DNA of 64,000 bases, taken from contig NZ_PJBZ01000067.1 of NCBI RefSeq assembly GCF_002835995.1, positions 62,001-126,000 on the forward strand, in the 5' to 3' direction. Below, piece after piece: positions 1-9,820 of the stretch. The position numbers were made by a program, and so were the translations under genes. This DNA is from Psychromonas sp. Urea-02u-13. Lineage in GTDB: Bacteria > Pseudomonadota > Gammaproteobacteria > Enterobacterales > Psychromonadaceae. Position 1 is the first letter of the stretch; the number at the start of each line of letters is the position of its first letter. Below the pieces are notes generated by a model. That model ran no database searches. It was not told the origin of the DNA and saw nothing but the letters and a program-made list of their open reading frames with translations.

Positions 1-356
1 CAGCAGGCTTTGCATCGAATGGTTTTGGTGCACACTCTCCAGATGGTTATGGACTAGTGGCTGCATTAACGACTGAAATTGTAATGACCTTTATGTTTTT
101 AATCATTATTTTAGGTGCTACGGATAAACGTGCTCCTGCAGGTTTTGCGCCTATCGCTATTGGTTTAGGCTTAACGCTTATTCACTTGATTAGTATTCCT
201 GTTACTAATACCTCAGTAAATCCTGCGCGTAGTACTGCTGTTGCAATATTCCAAGGTGACTGGGCTGTTTCTCAGCTGTGGTTATTTTGGGTTGCACCGA
301 TCGTAGGCGCGATATTAGCCGGATTGGTTTACAAATGGTTTGAAGCTGAAGAATAA
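1..356 (+). CDS. aqpZ: Aquaporin Z, C-terminal part (5' end outside window)
   Basis: This is the C-terminal part of a MIP-family water channel of the inner membrane. The reading frame is open from base 3, so the gene starts before the window; a GTG at 57 is internal. Visible hallmarks are the segment [17 protein letters not shown], a transmembrane helix, and the second NPA-type motif in [17 protein letters not shown], where the Arg is the selectivity-filter residue. The text is close to what I remember of E. coli AqpZ in the same region, and the end (VYKWFEAEE) is at the usual place. A strong hairpin terminator follows 16 bases later. The family assignment is firm; only the upstream half is unseen. 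Confidence 0.93.
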   Translation, partial: AGFASNGFGAHSPDGYGLVAALTTEIVMTFMFLIIILGATDKRAPAGFAPIAIGLGLTLIHLISIPVTNTSVNPARSTAVAIFQGDWAVSQLWLFWVAPIVGAILAGLVYKWFEAEE

Positions 357-371
357 ATGAAATTTTGACAC

Positions 372-403
372 AAAAAAACAGCGCTTTATGCGCTGTTTTT
401 TTT
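372..403. terminator. Bidirectional intrinsic terminator
   Basis: An A-run, a GC-rich stem (ACAGCGC / GCGCTGT) with a TTTAT-type loop and a run of eight T follow. The A- and T-runs on both sides allow it to end aqpZ from the left and the convergent outer-membrane protein gene from the right. Confidence 0.85.
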
Positions 404-425
404 ACGTTTAGATTCGTACTAGCTA

Positions 426-1064
426 TTAGAATTTATATTCTACACCGGCCATTAAGTCTGTTTGAACGTATACCTCGCCATCTAACTTAACAAGACACTC
501 ATTATCCCCACAGAACAGTGAACTGTCGTTTTTTAATACCGTACCGTATACACGTAAATCTGCTTTTAACGCCCATTGGTCGTTTAACTCATAGCGTACA
601 CCACCAGTAATGCTGCCTGATAAAGCGACATCATTATCGTATTGGTTATCATCAGGAACAAAGAAGGTTGCACCAATGCCTAAACCAATACTCGTTGAGA
701 AAGGTGTTTCATTAACGAAATTAACGCGACCACCAAAATGCAGGTAACTTATATAGATATCTGTTGATACATTTTTATCGCTGGGGTTTGAGCCTGACAT
801 GCTGAAGTCATGCTTTGAATTACTATAGAAGAGTTCACCTTCCGTATTACTTCCGTAATACCAAGAAAGTGCGAGTGCCTGTGCGAAGTTATTATCTATG
901 TCTGCTTTTTGTCCCGTTTCTGTATCTTTTAAATCGTCACTAAAACGTTCGCCTAAATAAGCACTAATAGCAATGAAATCATCAACAGGTACTGGTGTTG
1001 CAAAACTAGATAAGGGCAGTGTGGCAAGTGAAATTACGCTGATGACTTGTTTGATGTTTTTCAT
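426..1064 (-). CDS. Outer-membrane beta-barrel protein, function unknown
   Basis: This is a 212-residue protein with a typical Sec signal peptide (Lys near the N-terminus, hydrophobic core, cleavage likely after SSFA or a few residues on). The mature part alternates polar and hydrophobic residues and is rich in Tyr, Gly and Asn. It ends in GVEYKF, with the C-terminal Phe that BamA recognises. Two Cys lie close together near residue 184-189 (FCGDNEC) and could form a disulfide in a loop or strand. Size and C-terminus fit small eight-stranded barrels of the OmpA/OmpW/YfaZ size class, but I cannot assign a specific family. It is transcribed alone and converges on aqpZ. Confidence 0.7.
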   Translation of the reverse strand: MKNIKQVISVISLATLPLSSFATPVPVDDFIAISAYLGERFSDDLKDTETGQKADIDNNFAQALALSWYYGSNTEGELFYSNSKHDFSMSGSNPSDKNVSTDIYISYLHFGGRVNFVNETPFSTSIGLGIGATFFVPDDNQYDNDVALSGSITGGVRYELNDQWALKADLRVYGTVLKNDSSLFCGDNECLVKLDGEVYVQTDLMAGVEYKF

Positions 1065-1162
1065 TGATTAGTCCATTAATTAAGTTCAATTGCTTAGATC
1101 GTAACTGAAAAAATAACCAATGACGATCAATAAGCAATGAATATTAGAAGGACTTAACAAAT

Positions 1163-1672
1163 CTAGCGTTTATTACGACGTCGCCATTTTTTTGCAATAT
1201 TAAAGCGCCAGAAAACACGTAATAAAAAATAACCACAAGTAGCACTAATCACGCCTAATATAAAGCTACCTAGTAATAACGCGGGAGCAATAGTTTCAAA
1301 CATATTCGCCAGCCAATGAAAAGACAGCTCAAAATTAAATTCAACTAAAGGTTCATCTAAGATATAAGCGCCTAAACGATAAGCGCCATAAAAAAGTGGT
1401 GGCATAGTAATAGGGTTAGATAACCACACTAAGGCAACGGAAAGCGGTAAGTTTACACAAAAGATCATCGCTAATGCGGAGGCCAGTAACATTTGAAAGG
1501 GGATTGGCATCCACGCACAAAAAAATCCAACAGCCACTGCGCCGGCAGCACTTCGTCGGTTAAGGTGCCATAAGTTAGGGTTCTGAAGCGCCTGACCTAA
1601 ATGTTTTAGGTGTGGGTGATTTTTTAAGGTTTCTGGTTTTGGAGAGAAACGTTGAATAAATTTTTTAGGCAT
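1163..1672 (-). CDS. DUF2062 inner-membrane protein
   Basis: This 169-residue protein begins at the ATG whose first base is 1672 (MPKKFIQRF); a longer upstream frame would run into the divergent comEC gene and has no family support. After a basic N-terminal arm come the family signatures RRSAAGAVAVGFFCAWMPIPFQ and LSNPITMPPLFYGAYRLG, then two or more hydrophobic segments and a basic C-terminal tail (KKWRRRNKR). These are the conserved features of DUF2062 (PF09835). No biochemical role is established. DUF2062 genes often sit beside comEC/msbA in related marine gammaproteobacteria, as here. The start is 41 bases from the comEC start, so the two divergent genes share a very short promoter region. 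Confidence 0.85.
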   Translation of the reverse strand: MPKKFIQRFSPKPETLKNHPHLKHLGQALQNPNLWHLNRRSAAGAVAVGFFCAWMPIPFQMLLASALAMIFCVNLPLSVALVWLSNPITMPPLFYGAYRLGAYILDEPLVEFNFELSFHWLANMFETIAPALLLGSFILGVISATCGYFLLRVFWRFNIAKKWRRRNKR

Positions 1673-1712
1673 ATAATTAGGTGGCTCTTGTAAATTGCAA
1701 AAGGGTAAATGA

Positions 1713-4091
1713 ATGTGGATGATAACTTTCGAGAAACCTATGCGTATTGCTTTATTGCTATCAATTTTTGTTTTTAGTTCAACACTTTTCTGGTCACAGT
1801 TGTTGGAAAGTCCGTTGTTACTGATAGCCACCATTATAACACTGGTTTTACTATTAGTACCTCAACTACGTATTCTCGCCGTCATTCCTGTCACCGCGGT
1901 CTATTTTACTGTTTATGCGAATTTAACATTAACAGGTCAGCCATTTCCTTCAACACAAATAGTGAATAAAAATGCTTTACAGGCCGTTGTTGATGGCCAA
2001 GACCATACCATAGATGTACAAATTGTTTCATTAATTAGTGATAATAACCGTGGATATTTTAAGGCTAAATTAATTGCGCTTGATGCAGAACACTTAAATT
2101 ATACCCCGCTCCTCGAGATGCGCTGGTATAAGCCTGATATTAATTTACAAGCAGGGCAGATACAACGATTTAAGGTGCGCTTTAAACCCGTTTATGGGCG
2201 TGCAAACCCAGGCGGTTTTGACCGACAAAAGTGGGCTTATTCAGAACATGTGGCTTACCAAGCGACGATAAGAAAACACATAGAAGTAGTTAATGGCAAT
2301 CGTAATATACGTGCTCGATTTTATGAGGCGGTCAAACACAATACGGATAATCTAAATCACCAAGGTTTACTGTTGGCGCTCTCTTTTGCCGATAAATCTT
2401 TAATTTCTTTTGAGCAAAAACAGATCATTAGAAACCTGGGTATTTCACATCTGTTTGCTATCTCAGGCTTACATATTGGTTTGTTATTCTCTGCTGCGTA
2501 TCTGTTGTCACAATCTATTTATAAACGATTGTTAAGCCCTCGTTTACTGGGCTGGTGCTCATTACGTTTGATAAATGTGACTGCACTGATGGGGGCGTGG
2601 GGTTATGCTTATTTGGCGGGTTTTTCTCTCCCGACCCAACGCGCCTTCCTTATGTTGATGGTGGCGGTGATCGTTTTTTCCTTAAAACGAAAATGTTTTA
2701 AGGTGGATATTTTATTATTGGTATTATTTACAGTGCTTCTCTGGGATCCGTTAGCGGTATTAAGTGTCAGTTTATGGTTATCCTTTTTTGCGGTGGCGAT
2801 TATTTTGTTGTTACTTTGGATGTTCCCTTTTAATGCGCCTGACAAAACAGATAACCAAGCGCCACTGCTTAAAATAAAGGTTATCAAGTACATAAAACTA
2901 CTCTTTCTTTTACAGTTAGGGTTAACTTTTTTAATGTTACCCATTCAATTAGTGAGTTTTTCGGGAATAAGTTTAGGTTCAATAATAGTGAACCTCATTG
3001 CCGTGCCTCTTTTCTCGCTGATTATCATTCCATTAACTTTATCTGCATCATTATTAACACTGCTTTATAGTCCATTCGCCTTAATGATTTTTCAGCTTTG
3101 TGAAACGCTTATTTCGATGTTCTTTTATGTGACGGTATTTGCCAGTGAAAGTTACCAGCTTTACTCTGTAATCGACCAAAAGATAATGATCATCATTTTC
3201 GCCGTACTACTTGTCTTGTTTATTTCTCATTTCCAAGGCGCTGAACGACGAAAAATAAGTTACCTATTTAGCGTGTTTGTTATATGCCTAATCAGTCTAA
3301 AACCCTCCGTAAGTAATGAACACTGGTATGTTGACATCATAGATGTAGGGCAAGGTTTAGCAGTGTTGGTACGTAGTGGAAATGAAACATTACTTTATGA
3401 CACAGGCGCGCGTTATGCGTCTGGGTTTAACATGGTTGATAGTGAAATTTCGCCTTATTTACTTTCTCTTGGCATAAAAAAATTAGATCATTTGGTGATT
3501 AGCCACAGTGATAACGACCATGCTGGAGGCGCTGAACTTATCGCTTCAAAAGTTATTATAGAGAATCGCTGGGCAGGGGAGCCGTTAGACAGTCAATATA
3601 CTTTCAAACAATGTATTCGAGGTCAAAAATGGTTGTTGGGTGGTTTATCGATTGATGTGTTATCGCCGCAAGCAGTGACTGCAAATAATAATAATAACTC
3701 CTGTGTATTACGTATTAGCGACGGTAAACGTAGGTTATTGTTAACCGGGGACATTGGTAAAAAACAGGAAACCTTATTAGTGAAAGAAATCGCACATCAA
3801 CTCAGTAGTGATATTTTATTGGCGCCACACCACGGTAGTCGTTATTCATCCAGTGAGCCATTCATTCAAGCGGTTTCGCCGAGGTGGGTTGTCTTCAGCG
3901 CTGGATTTATGAATCATTGGGGATTTCCATCTGAGGAAGTGACCGCACGTTATCAAAAACAATCAGTTAAAACATTTAATAGTGGTTTAAGTGGCTTGAT
4001 CCGCTTTCAAATATCCGCGCAAGCTATTAAGATAAAAACATTTAGAGAAGATCTTGCCCCATATTGGTATCATCAAGCTTTTCTGCCTTAG
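1713..4091 (+). CDS. comEC: ComEC/Rec2-type DNA internalisation protein
   Basis: This 792-residue polytopic protein is the presumed inner-membrane channel for transformation DNA. The N-terminal part (about 1-210) holds hydrophobic segments and a DUF4131-like soluble domain. Residues about 220-510 form the Competence domain with ISHLFAISGLHIGLLFS and many membrane helices. The C-terminal part (about 540-790) is a metallo-beta-lactamase-like domain with ISHSDNDHAGG, LLTGDIG and APHHGSR. The start at 1713 has AAGGG seven bases upstream; an ATG at 1740 is an alternative that begins directly with the hydrophobic segment. Length is close to E. coli YcaI (about 750). It stands just upstream of msbA, as in E. 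coli. Confidence 0.93.
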   Translation: MWMITFEKPMRIALLLSIFVFSSTLFWSQLLESPLLLIATIITLVLLLVPQLRILAVIPVTAVYFTVYANLTLTGQPFPSTQIVNKNALQAVVDGQDHTIDVQIVSLISDNNRGYFKAKLIALDAEHLNYTPLLEMRWYKPDINLQAGQIQRFKVRFKPVYGRANPGGFDRQKWAYSEHVAYQATIRKHIEVVNGNRNIRARFYEAVKHNTDNLNHQGLLLALSFADKSLISFEQKQIIRNLGISHLFAISGLHIGLLFSAAYLLSQSIYKRLLSPRLLGWCSLRLINVTALMGAWGYAYLAGFSLPTQRAFLMLMVAVIVFSLKRKCFKVDILLLVLFTVLLWDPLAVLSVSLWLSFFAVAIILLLLWMFPFNAPDKTDNQAPLLKIKVIKYIKLLFLLQLGLTFLMLPIQLVSFSGISLGSIIVNLIAVPLFSLIIIPLTLSASLLTLLYSPFALMIFQLCETLISMFFYVTVFASESYQLYSVIDQKIMIIIFAVLLVLFISHFQGAERRKISYLFSVFVICLISLKPSVSNEHWYVDIIDVGQGLAVLVRSGNETLLYDTGARYASGFNMVDSEISPYLLSLGIKKLDHLVISHSDNDHAGGAELIASKVIIENRWAGEPLDSQYTFKQCIRGQKWLLGGLSIDVLSPQAVTANNNNNSCVLRISDGKRRLLLTGDIGKKQETLLVKEIAHQLSSDILLAPHHGSRYSSSEPFIQAVSPRWVVFSAGFMNHWGFPSEEVTARYQKQSVKTFNSGLSGLIRFQISAQAIKIKTFREDLAPYWYHQAFLP

Positions 4092-4159
4092 CAATATTAA
4101 TAGAAACATGAGTAGCAAGATGAATCGGCACCTTATTCAAACCTTAATTGGAAGTACAG

Positions 4160-5911
4160 ATGACAAATAACGAAAACGATGGCATACAAATTTTTAAACG
4201 CCTTATTGGTTACGTAACGGATTATAAACTGGCACTGTTTGTTGGCATCATTGGTATGATTGGTTATGCAGGCGTTGATATGTTACTTATCTGGTCACTG
4301 CAACCATTATTAGATAATGGCCTTACCGGACAAGACCCAAGCATTTTAAAAATGATGCCTTATTTTGTGGTGATTGTGATCGCATTTCGTGGGGTATTTG
4401 CCTTTTTAAGTTCTTATTGCATGGCATGGGTTGGTAATCATGTTGTTATGAAACTACAACGTCAATTGTTTGGTCAATTAATGGCACTGCCCATTAGCTT
4501 TTTTGATAAAACTAATACCGGCGATCTTATCTCCAAAATCACCTATGACGCGAGCCAAGTTTCTAATGCTGCCAGTAACGCATTAGTTAAAATATTCCGC
4601 GAAGGCGCATTGTTGATTGGGTTAGTGGCAATGATGTTTTATCAAAGCTGGCAGTTATCGTTAGTCTTTTTTGTTGTCGCGCCTTTTGTGGGTATTGCGA
4701 TTAGCATTGTTAGTAAGCGTTTTCGTAAAATTGGTAAAAATCTACAAAATGCAATGGGTCTAGTGACCACGTCGTCAGAGCAGATGTTAAAAGGCCATAA
4801 AGAAGTATTGATGTTTGGTGGCCAACACGTTGAAAACAAAAAGTTTGATAGTGTAAGTAATACCGTACGTACTCAAAATATGAAGATGGCCAGTGCTAAC
4901 GCGATAAGCGTGCCAATTATTCAAACGATAGCTTCATTTGCGCTGGCATTTGTCTTATTTCTTGCAACATTCCCTGAAATTATGGAAACCTTATCACCTG
5001 GTAAATTTGTGGTTATTATCAGTGCCATGATGGGCTTAATGAAGCCAATAAAAAATATTACTCAAGTTAACAATGAAATACAAAAAGGTATCGCAGCCAG
5101 TAAAAGCCTGTTTACCATGTTAGATAAAACCGTTGCTAAAGATGAAGGCACAGTCTCGGTTAAACGTGTTAAAGGTGATATTGAGCTTGATAACATTATA
5201 TTTACTTACCCAAGTGCTGATAAACCTGCTTTAAAGAATGTTAGTTTTAATCTTAAAGCCGGACAAACCTTTGCCCTTGTCGGGCGCTCAGGATCTGGTA
5301 AATCAACCATTGCTAACTTATTAACACGTTTTTACGATATTGATTCTGGCGCTATAAAAATTGATGGCGTTAATATTAATGATTACACATTAAGCTCATT
5401 ACGCGATCAGGTCGCGGTTGTTTCGCAAAACGTGCATCTCTTTAACGATACCATTGCGAACAATATTGCTTATGCTGCCACGGATAAATATAACCGAGAA
5501 GACATCATTAAAGCGGCTGAAACAGCCCATGCAATGGAGTTTATCAATGGCTTCCCTGAGGGGTTAGATACCATCATTGGTGAAAACGGTGCATTGCTTT
5601 CTGGTGGACAACGTCAGCGCTTAGCAATCGCCCGTGCATTATTACGTGACGCGCCAATACTCATTTTAGATGAAGCAACGTCCGCGTTAGACACTGAATC
5701 AGAGCGTCATATTCAAAGTGCACTTGATGAGTTACAAAAGAACCGTACCTCGATTGTGATTGCGCATCGCCTTTCAACGATTGAACATGCTGATAAAATA
5801 TTGGTGGTGGATGCAGGCGTGGTTGTTGAATCAGGGACACATGCTGAGTTATTAGAGAAAAAATCGATTTATCATACGTTAAGCAAGTTACAAGCCTCAG
5901 GTGATCTGTAA
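4160..5911 (+). CDS. msbA: Lipid A flippase, ABC transporter MsbA
   Basis: MsbA is an essential half-transporter that flips core-lipid A across the inner membrane. The chosen ATG (MTNNENDG) gives 583 residues, essentially the E. coli length, and has GGAAG five bases upstream; an in-frame TTG 12 bases earlier is less likely. Residues 1-310 form the six-helix ABC membrane domain. The nucleotide-binding domain shows Walker A GRSGSGKST, the signature LSGGQRQR, Walker B LILDEATSALD and the switch IAHRLST. The stop codon overlaps the lpxK start by one base, so msbA and lpxK should be translationally coupled. Confidence 0.97.
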   Translation: MTNNENDGIQIFKRLIGYVTDYKLALFVGIIGMIGYAGVDMLLIWSLQPLLDNGLTGQDPSILKMMPYFVVIVIAFRGVFAFLSSYCMAWVGNHVVMKLQRQLFGQLMALPISFFDKTNTGDLISKITYDASQVSNAASNALVKIFREGALLIGLVAMMFYQSWQLSLVFFVVAPFVGIAISIVSKRFRKIGKNLQNAMGLVTTSSEQMLKGHKEVLMFGGQHVENKKFDSVSNTVRTQNMKMASANAISVPIIQTIASFALAFVLFLATFPEIMETLSPGKFVVIISAMMGLMKPIKNITQVNNEIQKGIAASKSLFTMLDKTVAKDEGTVSVKRVKGDIELDNIIFTYPSADKPALKNVSFNLKAGQTFALVGRSGSGKSTIANLLTRFYDIDSGAIKIDGVNINDYTLSSLRDQVAVVSQNVHLFNDTIANNIAYAATDKYNREDIIKAAETAHAMEFINGFPEGLDTIIGENGALLSGGQRQRLAIARALLRDAPILILDEATSALDTESERHIQSALDELQKNRTSIVIAHRLSTIEHADKILVVDAGVVVESGTHAELLEKKSIYHTLSKLQASGDL

Positions 5912-6897
5912 TGAATTTTTGGTATCAACCGTTACGCTGGTGGGCTTGGTTATTCTACCCATTAGCTCAGTTACTTTTTGTCATCAGTACAATACGCCGA
6001 TTTTTTTTACAGCGAAGCATTCAAAAAAATGTGCAAAAAAACGCGTATAAAAAGAATGGCGTACGTTTGCCTGTGATCATTGTGGGTAATATTTCCGTGG
6101 GTGGCAATGGCAAAACGCCTTTTGCTATTTGGCTTTGTGAAATGCTCATTAAAGAGGGTTACAAACCCGGTATCGTTAGTCGAGGTTACGGTGGCAAAGG
6201 CGCGCTTTATCCTCTGTTATTAACTAATGAAACCGAGGGAAGTGAAGCAGGCGATGAACCTGTGATGCTGTTTAAGCGTTTGCAGATACCGATTGTTGTT
6301 GACCCGAAACGTGTCAGAGCCGCGCGCCATTTAAGCAAACATTGTGATGTTGATATTATTATCAGTGATGATGGCCTGCAGCACTATGCATTAGCCCGTG
6401 ATATTGAAATAGCAGTGGTTGATGGTAAACGTCGTTTTGGTAATCAAAGATTGATGCCAATGGGGCCTTTAAGAGAGCCATTGTCGCGTTTGAAAGAGGT
6501 TGATTTTATTATCAATAACGGCGAACAAGCGGATAATGAAATTACCATGTTATTACAACCGCAAGCTTGTAAAGCGGTTGATGGCAGAGCTGCACGTTTA
6601 CCTAAACTAAGTAAAGTAAATGCCTGCGCGGCCATCGGTTATCCGCAACGTTTTTTCAACAGCTTACAATCTCAGCATTACCAATTAGCTAAGCAGGTGC
6701 CATTTGCTGATCATCATGCATTTAAAGCCACTGACTTTGAGCAATTTGAAAGCCAGTTACCGTTATTAATGACTGAAAAAGATGCAGTGAAATGCCTTCA
6801 ATTTGCATTACCCAACTGGTGGTATTTACCGATTAATGCACAGTTGCCAGATACGTTTAAAAATGAATTATTACAAAAAATTAAGGAATTAAAATGA
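5911..6897 (+). CDS. lpxK: Tetraacyldisaccharide 4'-kinase LpxK
   Basis: LpxK phosphorylates the lipid A disaccharide precursor at the 4' position on the inner membrane. The 328-residue protein has an N-terminal membrane-associated helix ([16 protein letters not shown]) and a P-loop in the form [14 protein letters not shown]. It also has SRGYGGKG, the segment AGDEP and [15 protein letters not shown], all typical of LpxK. Length matches the E. coli enzyme (328). It lies between msbA and the ycaR-type gene with overlaps at both ends (1 base and 4 bases), which marks a tightly coupled operon. Identification is secure. Confidence 0.97.
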   Translation: MNFWYQPLRWWAWLFYPLAQLLFVISTIRRFFLQRSIQKNVQKNAYKKNGVRLPVIIVGNISVGGNGKTPFAIWLCEMLIKEGYKPGIVSRGYGGKGALYPLLLTNETEGSEAGDEPVMLFKRLQIPIVVDPKRVRAARHLSKHCDVDIIISDDGLQHYALARDIEIAVVDGKRRFGNQRLMPMGPLREPLSRLKEVDFIINNGEQADNEITMLLQPQACKAVDGRAARLPKLSKVNACAAIGYPQRFFNSLQSQHYQLAKQVPFADHHAFKATDFEQFESQLPLLMTEKDAVKCLQFALPNWWYLPINAQLPDTFKNELLQKIKELK

Positions 6898-7076
6898 TCG
6901 ATGTAAAATTACTGGACATCATTGCTTGTCCAATCTGTAAAGGAAAGCTGGGCTTTAAAAAAGAAACCAATGAACTTATCTGTAAATTTGATCACCTTGC
7001 TTACCCTGTTGTTGACGGAATTCCTGCATTGTTAGCAGTGCGAGCACGCACAATAACGGCTGACGAGGAGATTTAA
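6894..7076 (+). CDS. ycaR: Trm112/YcaR family small protein (UPF0434)
   Basis: This 60-residue protein has the short-length Trm112-type pattern: [19 protein letters not shown] with a CPxC pair, a later Cys in ELICKFD, and the closing [11 protein letters not shown]. It equals E. coli YcaR in length and position between lpxK and kdsB. The molecular role in bacteria is not established; the family is a zinc-ribbon-like fold that elsewhere activates methyltransferases. Here only one canonical CxxC and one further Cys are present, so zinc binding is uncertain. The ATG overlaps the lpxK stop (ATGA), and kdsB starts two bases after its stop. Confidence 0.92.
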   Translation: MIDVKLLDIIACPICKGKLGFKKETNELICKFDHLAYPVVDGIPALLAVRARTITADEEI

Positions 7077-7078
7077 TC

Positions 7079-7846
7079 ATGTCGTTTATCGCTGTCATTC
7101 CAGCACGTTATCATTCGACGCGTTTACCCGCTAAACCATTAGCCGATATTTTAGGCAAAACAATGGTTGAGCGTGTTGCTTTGCAAGCGTTAAAAAGTGG
7201 TGCGTCACGTGTCATCGTTGCAACGGATGATCAACGCATTGCCGATGCACTGTTATCGGTCAGTAATATTGAAGTGTGCATGACATCAGCGGATCACGAA
7301 TCGGGCACTGACAGATTGGCAGAAGTCTGCGCGTTATATAAATTCGCCGATGATGAGATTATCGTTAATGTGCAGGGAGATGAGCCATTAATTCCACCTG
7401 CAGTCATATCTCAAGTTGCCATTAATCTTAAAAATAGCCAAGAAGCCAGTGTCGCTACCTTAAGTGCGCCGATTACTGAGTTTGATGATGTTTTTAATAT
7501 CAATGCGGTTAAAGTGGTGTGTGATAAAAATGGATTAGCATTGTATTTTAGCCGTGCCACTATTCCTTGGGATAGAGATAACTTCACTGAAGCGAATAAA
7601 AATACGCGTAAGGTTGAGCAAAGTAATTTACAACGTCATATCGGCATCTATGCTTATCGAGTTAGTTTCTTGAAACAATATGCGCAACTCTCCGTTTCTC
7701 CGCTTGAGTCTATTGAAAAGCTTGAGCAGTTACGTGTGTTATGGCATGGTTTTAAAATTCATGTTGAACAAGCAATAGAAGTACCGCCCGCTGGTATTGA
7801 TACGGCCGAAGATTTACAACGTGTGATTGCTTATTTAAAAAAATGA
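7079..7846 (+). CDS. kdsB: CMP-KDO synthetase (3-deoxy-manno-octulosonate cytidylyltransferase)
   Basis: KdsB activates KDO with CTP for transfer to lipid A in the cytoplasm. The 255-residue protein starts with [19 protein letters not shown], the nucleotide-binding loop of this family. It contains [27 protein letters not shown] and HIGIYAYR, all diagnostic. GAGGAG sits seven bases upstream of the ATG. It closes the lipid A/KDO operon; the next gene, a lipoprotein, begins 27 bases later and may be co-transcribed. Confidence 0.97.
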   Translation: MSFIAVIPARYHSTRLPAKPLADILGKTMVERVALQALKSGASRVIVATDDQRIADALLSVSNIEVCMTSADHESGTDRLAEVCALYKFADDEIIVNVQGDEPLIPPAVISQVAINLKNSQEASVATLSAPITEFDDVFNINAVKVVCDKNGLALYFSRATIPWDRDNFTEANKNTRKVEQSNLQRHIGIYAYRVSFLKQYAQLSVSPLESIEKLEQLRVLWHGFKIHVEQAIEVPPAGIDTAEDLQRVIAYLKK

Positions 7847-7873
7847 GATTAAAGATGAGATTAAAGGAACGTA

Positions 7874-8833
7874 ATGAAAATTAAACTGTTACTGATCGTC
7901 TGTTTCAGTCTGTTGCTTAGCGCCTGTGGTGATGAACGACAGGATCGCATCGATGGTAATCTTCAAAGCGCAGATTACTTGCTTAATAACTTAGGTGAGA
8001 GCCTAGACAACAATAACATTCGTAATGCAATGTTATTAAAAGAATATGCAAAGCTACTCAGCGAAAGCAAACCTGAATTCAAGCCTTTATTAACGCAACT
8101 TAGTCGCGATGCAACACGTGAAGGGCCGACTTACCAAGGGCTTGCACAACGTGTAAAAACGTTGCGTGAGCAACCTCAAGTATTAGGTGATATTGAAGCA
8201 CAGTTATTTGAAAGTGAAACGCTTATTGAAGCGTCTGATCCTACGTTATATAACGATGCACTTTCTGATCCGATCAATGTTATTGCGGATATGTCCGATG
8301 GACAATTAGCACGTGTTAATGCAATTAGTCAGCAACAAAGTTTACAGGCTAATGGTGCAGAAAATAACGGTGCAGGTAGTCAGTTAGTGGGTAATCCGGG
8401 TTACGGGCAGTGGCAAACTAACAATAGTGGCATGTCGTTTTGGCACTGGTACGGCATGTACTCAATGTTCTCTGCGATCACTAATCCTGTGCGTTATGAC
8501 AGATGGTCATCTCGTCGAGATTACAGCTATTACAATGATGTTGGTCGTAATCGTTACACGTCACCACAGCAGACAAAGTCCCAAAATGATTTAGCGACTA
8601 AAACCAAGAAACAATTTGGCAATAAAAGTGGCTTTAAAAGCCCTTATGCTAAATCAAAAACAGGGGCTAGTGCGATGTCAGGCTCAAGCCGGCAAGCACA
8701 GAAGTCGACTCCTTTTTCTGGGCGTTCGAGTTACTCCAAAGCCAAATCAAGTAGCAAGACAAAGTCTAAAGCTGCTAGTAGTTTCAGAAACAGTAAAACA
8801 ACTTCATCACGTGGCACACGTCGCGGAAAATAG
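7874..8833 (+). CDS. Lipoprotein with basic Ser/Lys-rich tail, polyamine-type locus
   Basis: This 319-residue protein has a lipoprotein signal peptide with lipobox LLSAC, Cys at residue 18. The middle region (about 25-150) looks helical and charged. After about residue 200 it becomes low in complexity, rich in Ser, Lys, Thr, Arg and Gly and strongly basic, ending RGTRRGK. I do not recognise the family. Its neighbours are a DUF350 protein 9 bases downstream and a spermidine-synthase-like protein, a pairing reminiscent of E. coli yjfM-yjfL-yjfC, in which YjfM is also a small secreted protein with a low-complexity tail. A role in envelope polyamine chemistry is therefore inference only. Confidence 0.65.
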   Translation: MKIKLLLIVCFSLLLSACGDERQDRIDGNLQSADYLLNNLGESLDNNNIRNAMLLKEYAKLLSESKPEFKPLLTQLSRDATREGPTYQGLAQRVKTLREQPQVLGDIEAQLFESETLIEASDPTLYNDALSDPINVIADMSDGQLARVNAISQQQSLQANGAENNGAGSQLVGNPGYGQWQTNNSGMSFWHWYGMYSMFSAITNPVRYDRWSSRRDYSYYNDVGRNRYTSPQQTKSQNDLATKTKKQFGNKSGFKSPYAKSKTGASAMSGSSRQAQKSTPFSGRSSYSKAKSSSKTKSKAASSFRNSKTTSSRGTRRGK

Positions 8834-8842
8834 GATTTAAAT

Positions 8843-9742
8843 ATGAATGAGTTAATCACAACATTAGCACAAAGCGGTGATATTGCTGTTTACCTGTTAA
8901 TCGACATGAGTATCGCGATTGCACTACTGGGTGGCATCCGTTTTACCATGGGTTTTATTGGTAATGTTGATACTAAAGATGAGTTATCGCAAAAAGATAA
9001 TTATGCGTATGGCGTAAGCATGGCGGGCGCGGTTGCTGCTATGGGTATCGCATTAAGTGGCGCCATTACAGGTGAAGTCGCAGGGTCTTATTCAATCGAA
9101 CTGCTGGGTATGTTTGCTTATGGTTTGACGGGGCTTATTTTGATTAAAGCGGGGCGTTTTATTCATGATAAATTTGCATTACCTGCGTTTAATAAACATG
9201 AGTTAATTTTAGATCGTAATTTATCTGTTGGTTTAGTTGATGCTGCTTCCGTGATTGCAACAGCCATTGTTGTACGTGCCGCCCTTATCTGGGTTGAAGG
9301 CTTAGATATTAATACTTTCATTGCTATTACGGCCGCTTGGATCGTTTCACAGGTGATGTTAGTGCTTATCACGCGTATTTTTGAGTGGCAATTCAGTCGT
9401 AATAACGGCACAACGTTTCAAGCAACGCTGGAATTAGGGCATATCGCTTTATCGATTCGTTATGCGGGTTACCTGATTTCAACAGCGATGTCAGTAACTG
9501 CAGCAAGTTACTTTATTATTTATGATGCAAGCAACCTATGGCTTGGTATTGGCCAGTGGGCCGTGATGAGCGTGATATTAATGGTGTGTTTAACGTTGCT
9601 GACTACTATCGCTAAGTTTATTGTCCTGTGGGGTATTAACCGCCGCGTTGAAGTAGAAGATCAAGAAAACATTGGTATTGCAACGATTGAACTAGCAATT
9701 TCATTTTCAATCGCGTTACTGTTGATGGCGTTAATGACTTAG
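8843..9742 (+). CDS. DUF350 (YjfL-like) membrane protein
   Basis: This 299-residue polytopic membrane protein has eight or so predicted hydrophobic segments that look like two repeated halves: one ends near RFIHDKF, and the second starts at GLVDAASVIATAIVVRAALIW. That internal duplication and segments such as YGVSMAGAVAAMGIALSGAI fit DUF350 (PF03994), represented by E. coli YjfL. Members are often next to polyamine-related or ATP-grasp genes. The start lies 9 bases after the lipoprotein stop, so the two are one transcript. A clear terminator follows, before the spermidine-synthase-like gene. Function is unknown. Confidence 0.8.
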   Translation: MNELITTLAQSGDIAVYLLIDMSIAIALLGGIRFTMGFIGNVDTKDELSQKDNYAYGVSMAGAVAAMGIALSGAITGEVAGSYSIELLGMFAYGLTGLILIKAGRFIHDKFALPAFNKHELILDRNLSVGLVDAASVIATAIVVRAALIWVEGLDINTFIAITAAWIVSQVMLVLITRIFEWQFSRNNGTTFQATLELGHIALSIRYAGYLISTAMSVTAASYFIIYDASNLWLGIGQWAVMSVILMVCLTLLTTIAKFIVLWGINRRVEVEDQENIGIATIELAISFSIALLLMALMT

Positions 9743-9768
9743 CGCTGTTTCGATTATTAAAAATTCCT

Positions 9769-9799
9769 AAAAGGCTATCATCGATAGCCTTTTCTTTTT
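9769..9799 (+). terminator. Intrinsic terminator after the DUF350 gene
   Basis: A stem GGCTATC / GATAGCC with a three-base loop is flanked by AAAA and by TTTTCTTTTT. It would limit read-through from the lipoprotein-DUF350 pair into the next gene. Confidence 0.8.
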
Positions 9800-9820
9800 G
9801 TATGAAAATAAGTGCTAACA

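Noticed and set aside
8616-8840. 74-residue frame overlapping the lipoprotein tail
   Set aside because: Different frame of the low-complexity Ser/Lys-rich tail; no ribosome site.
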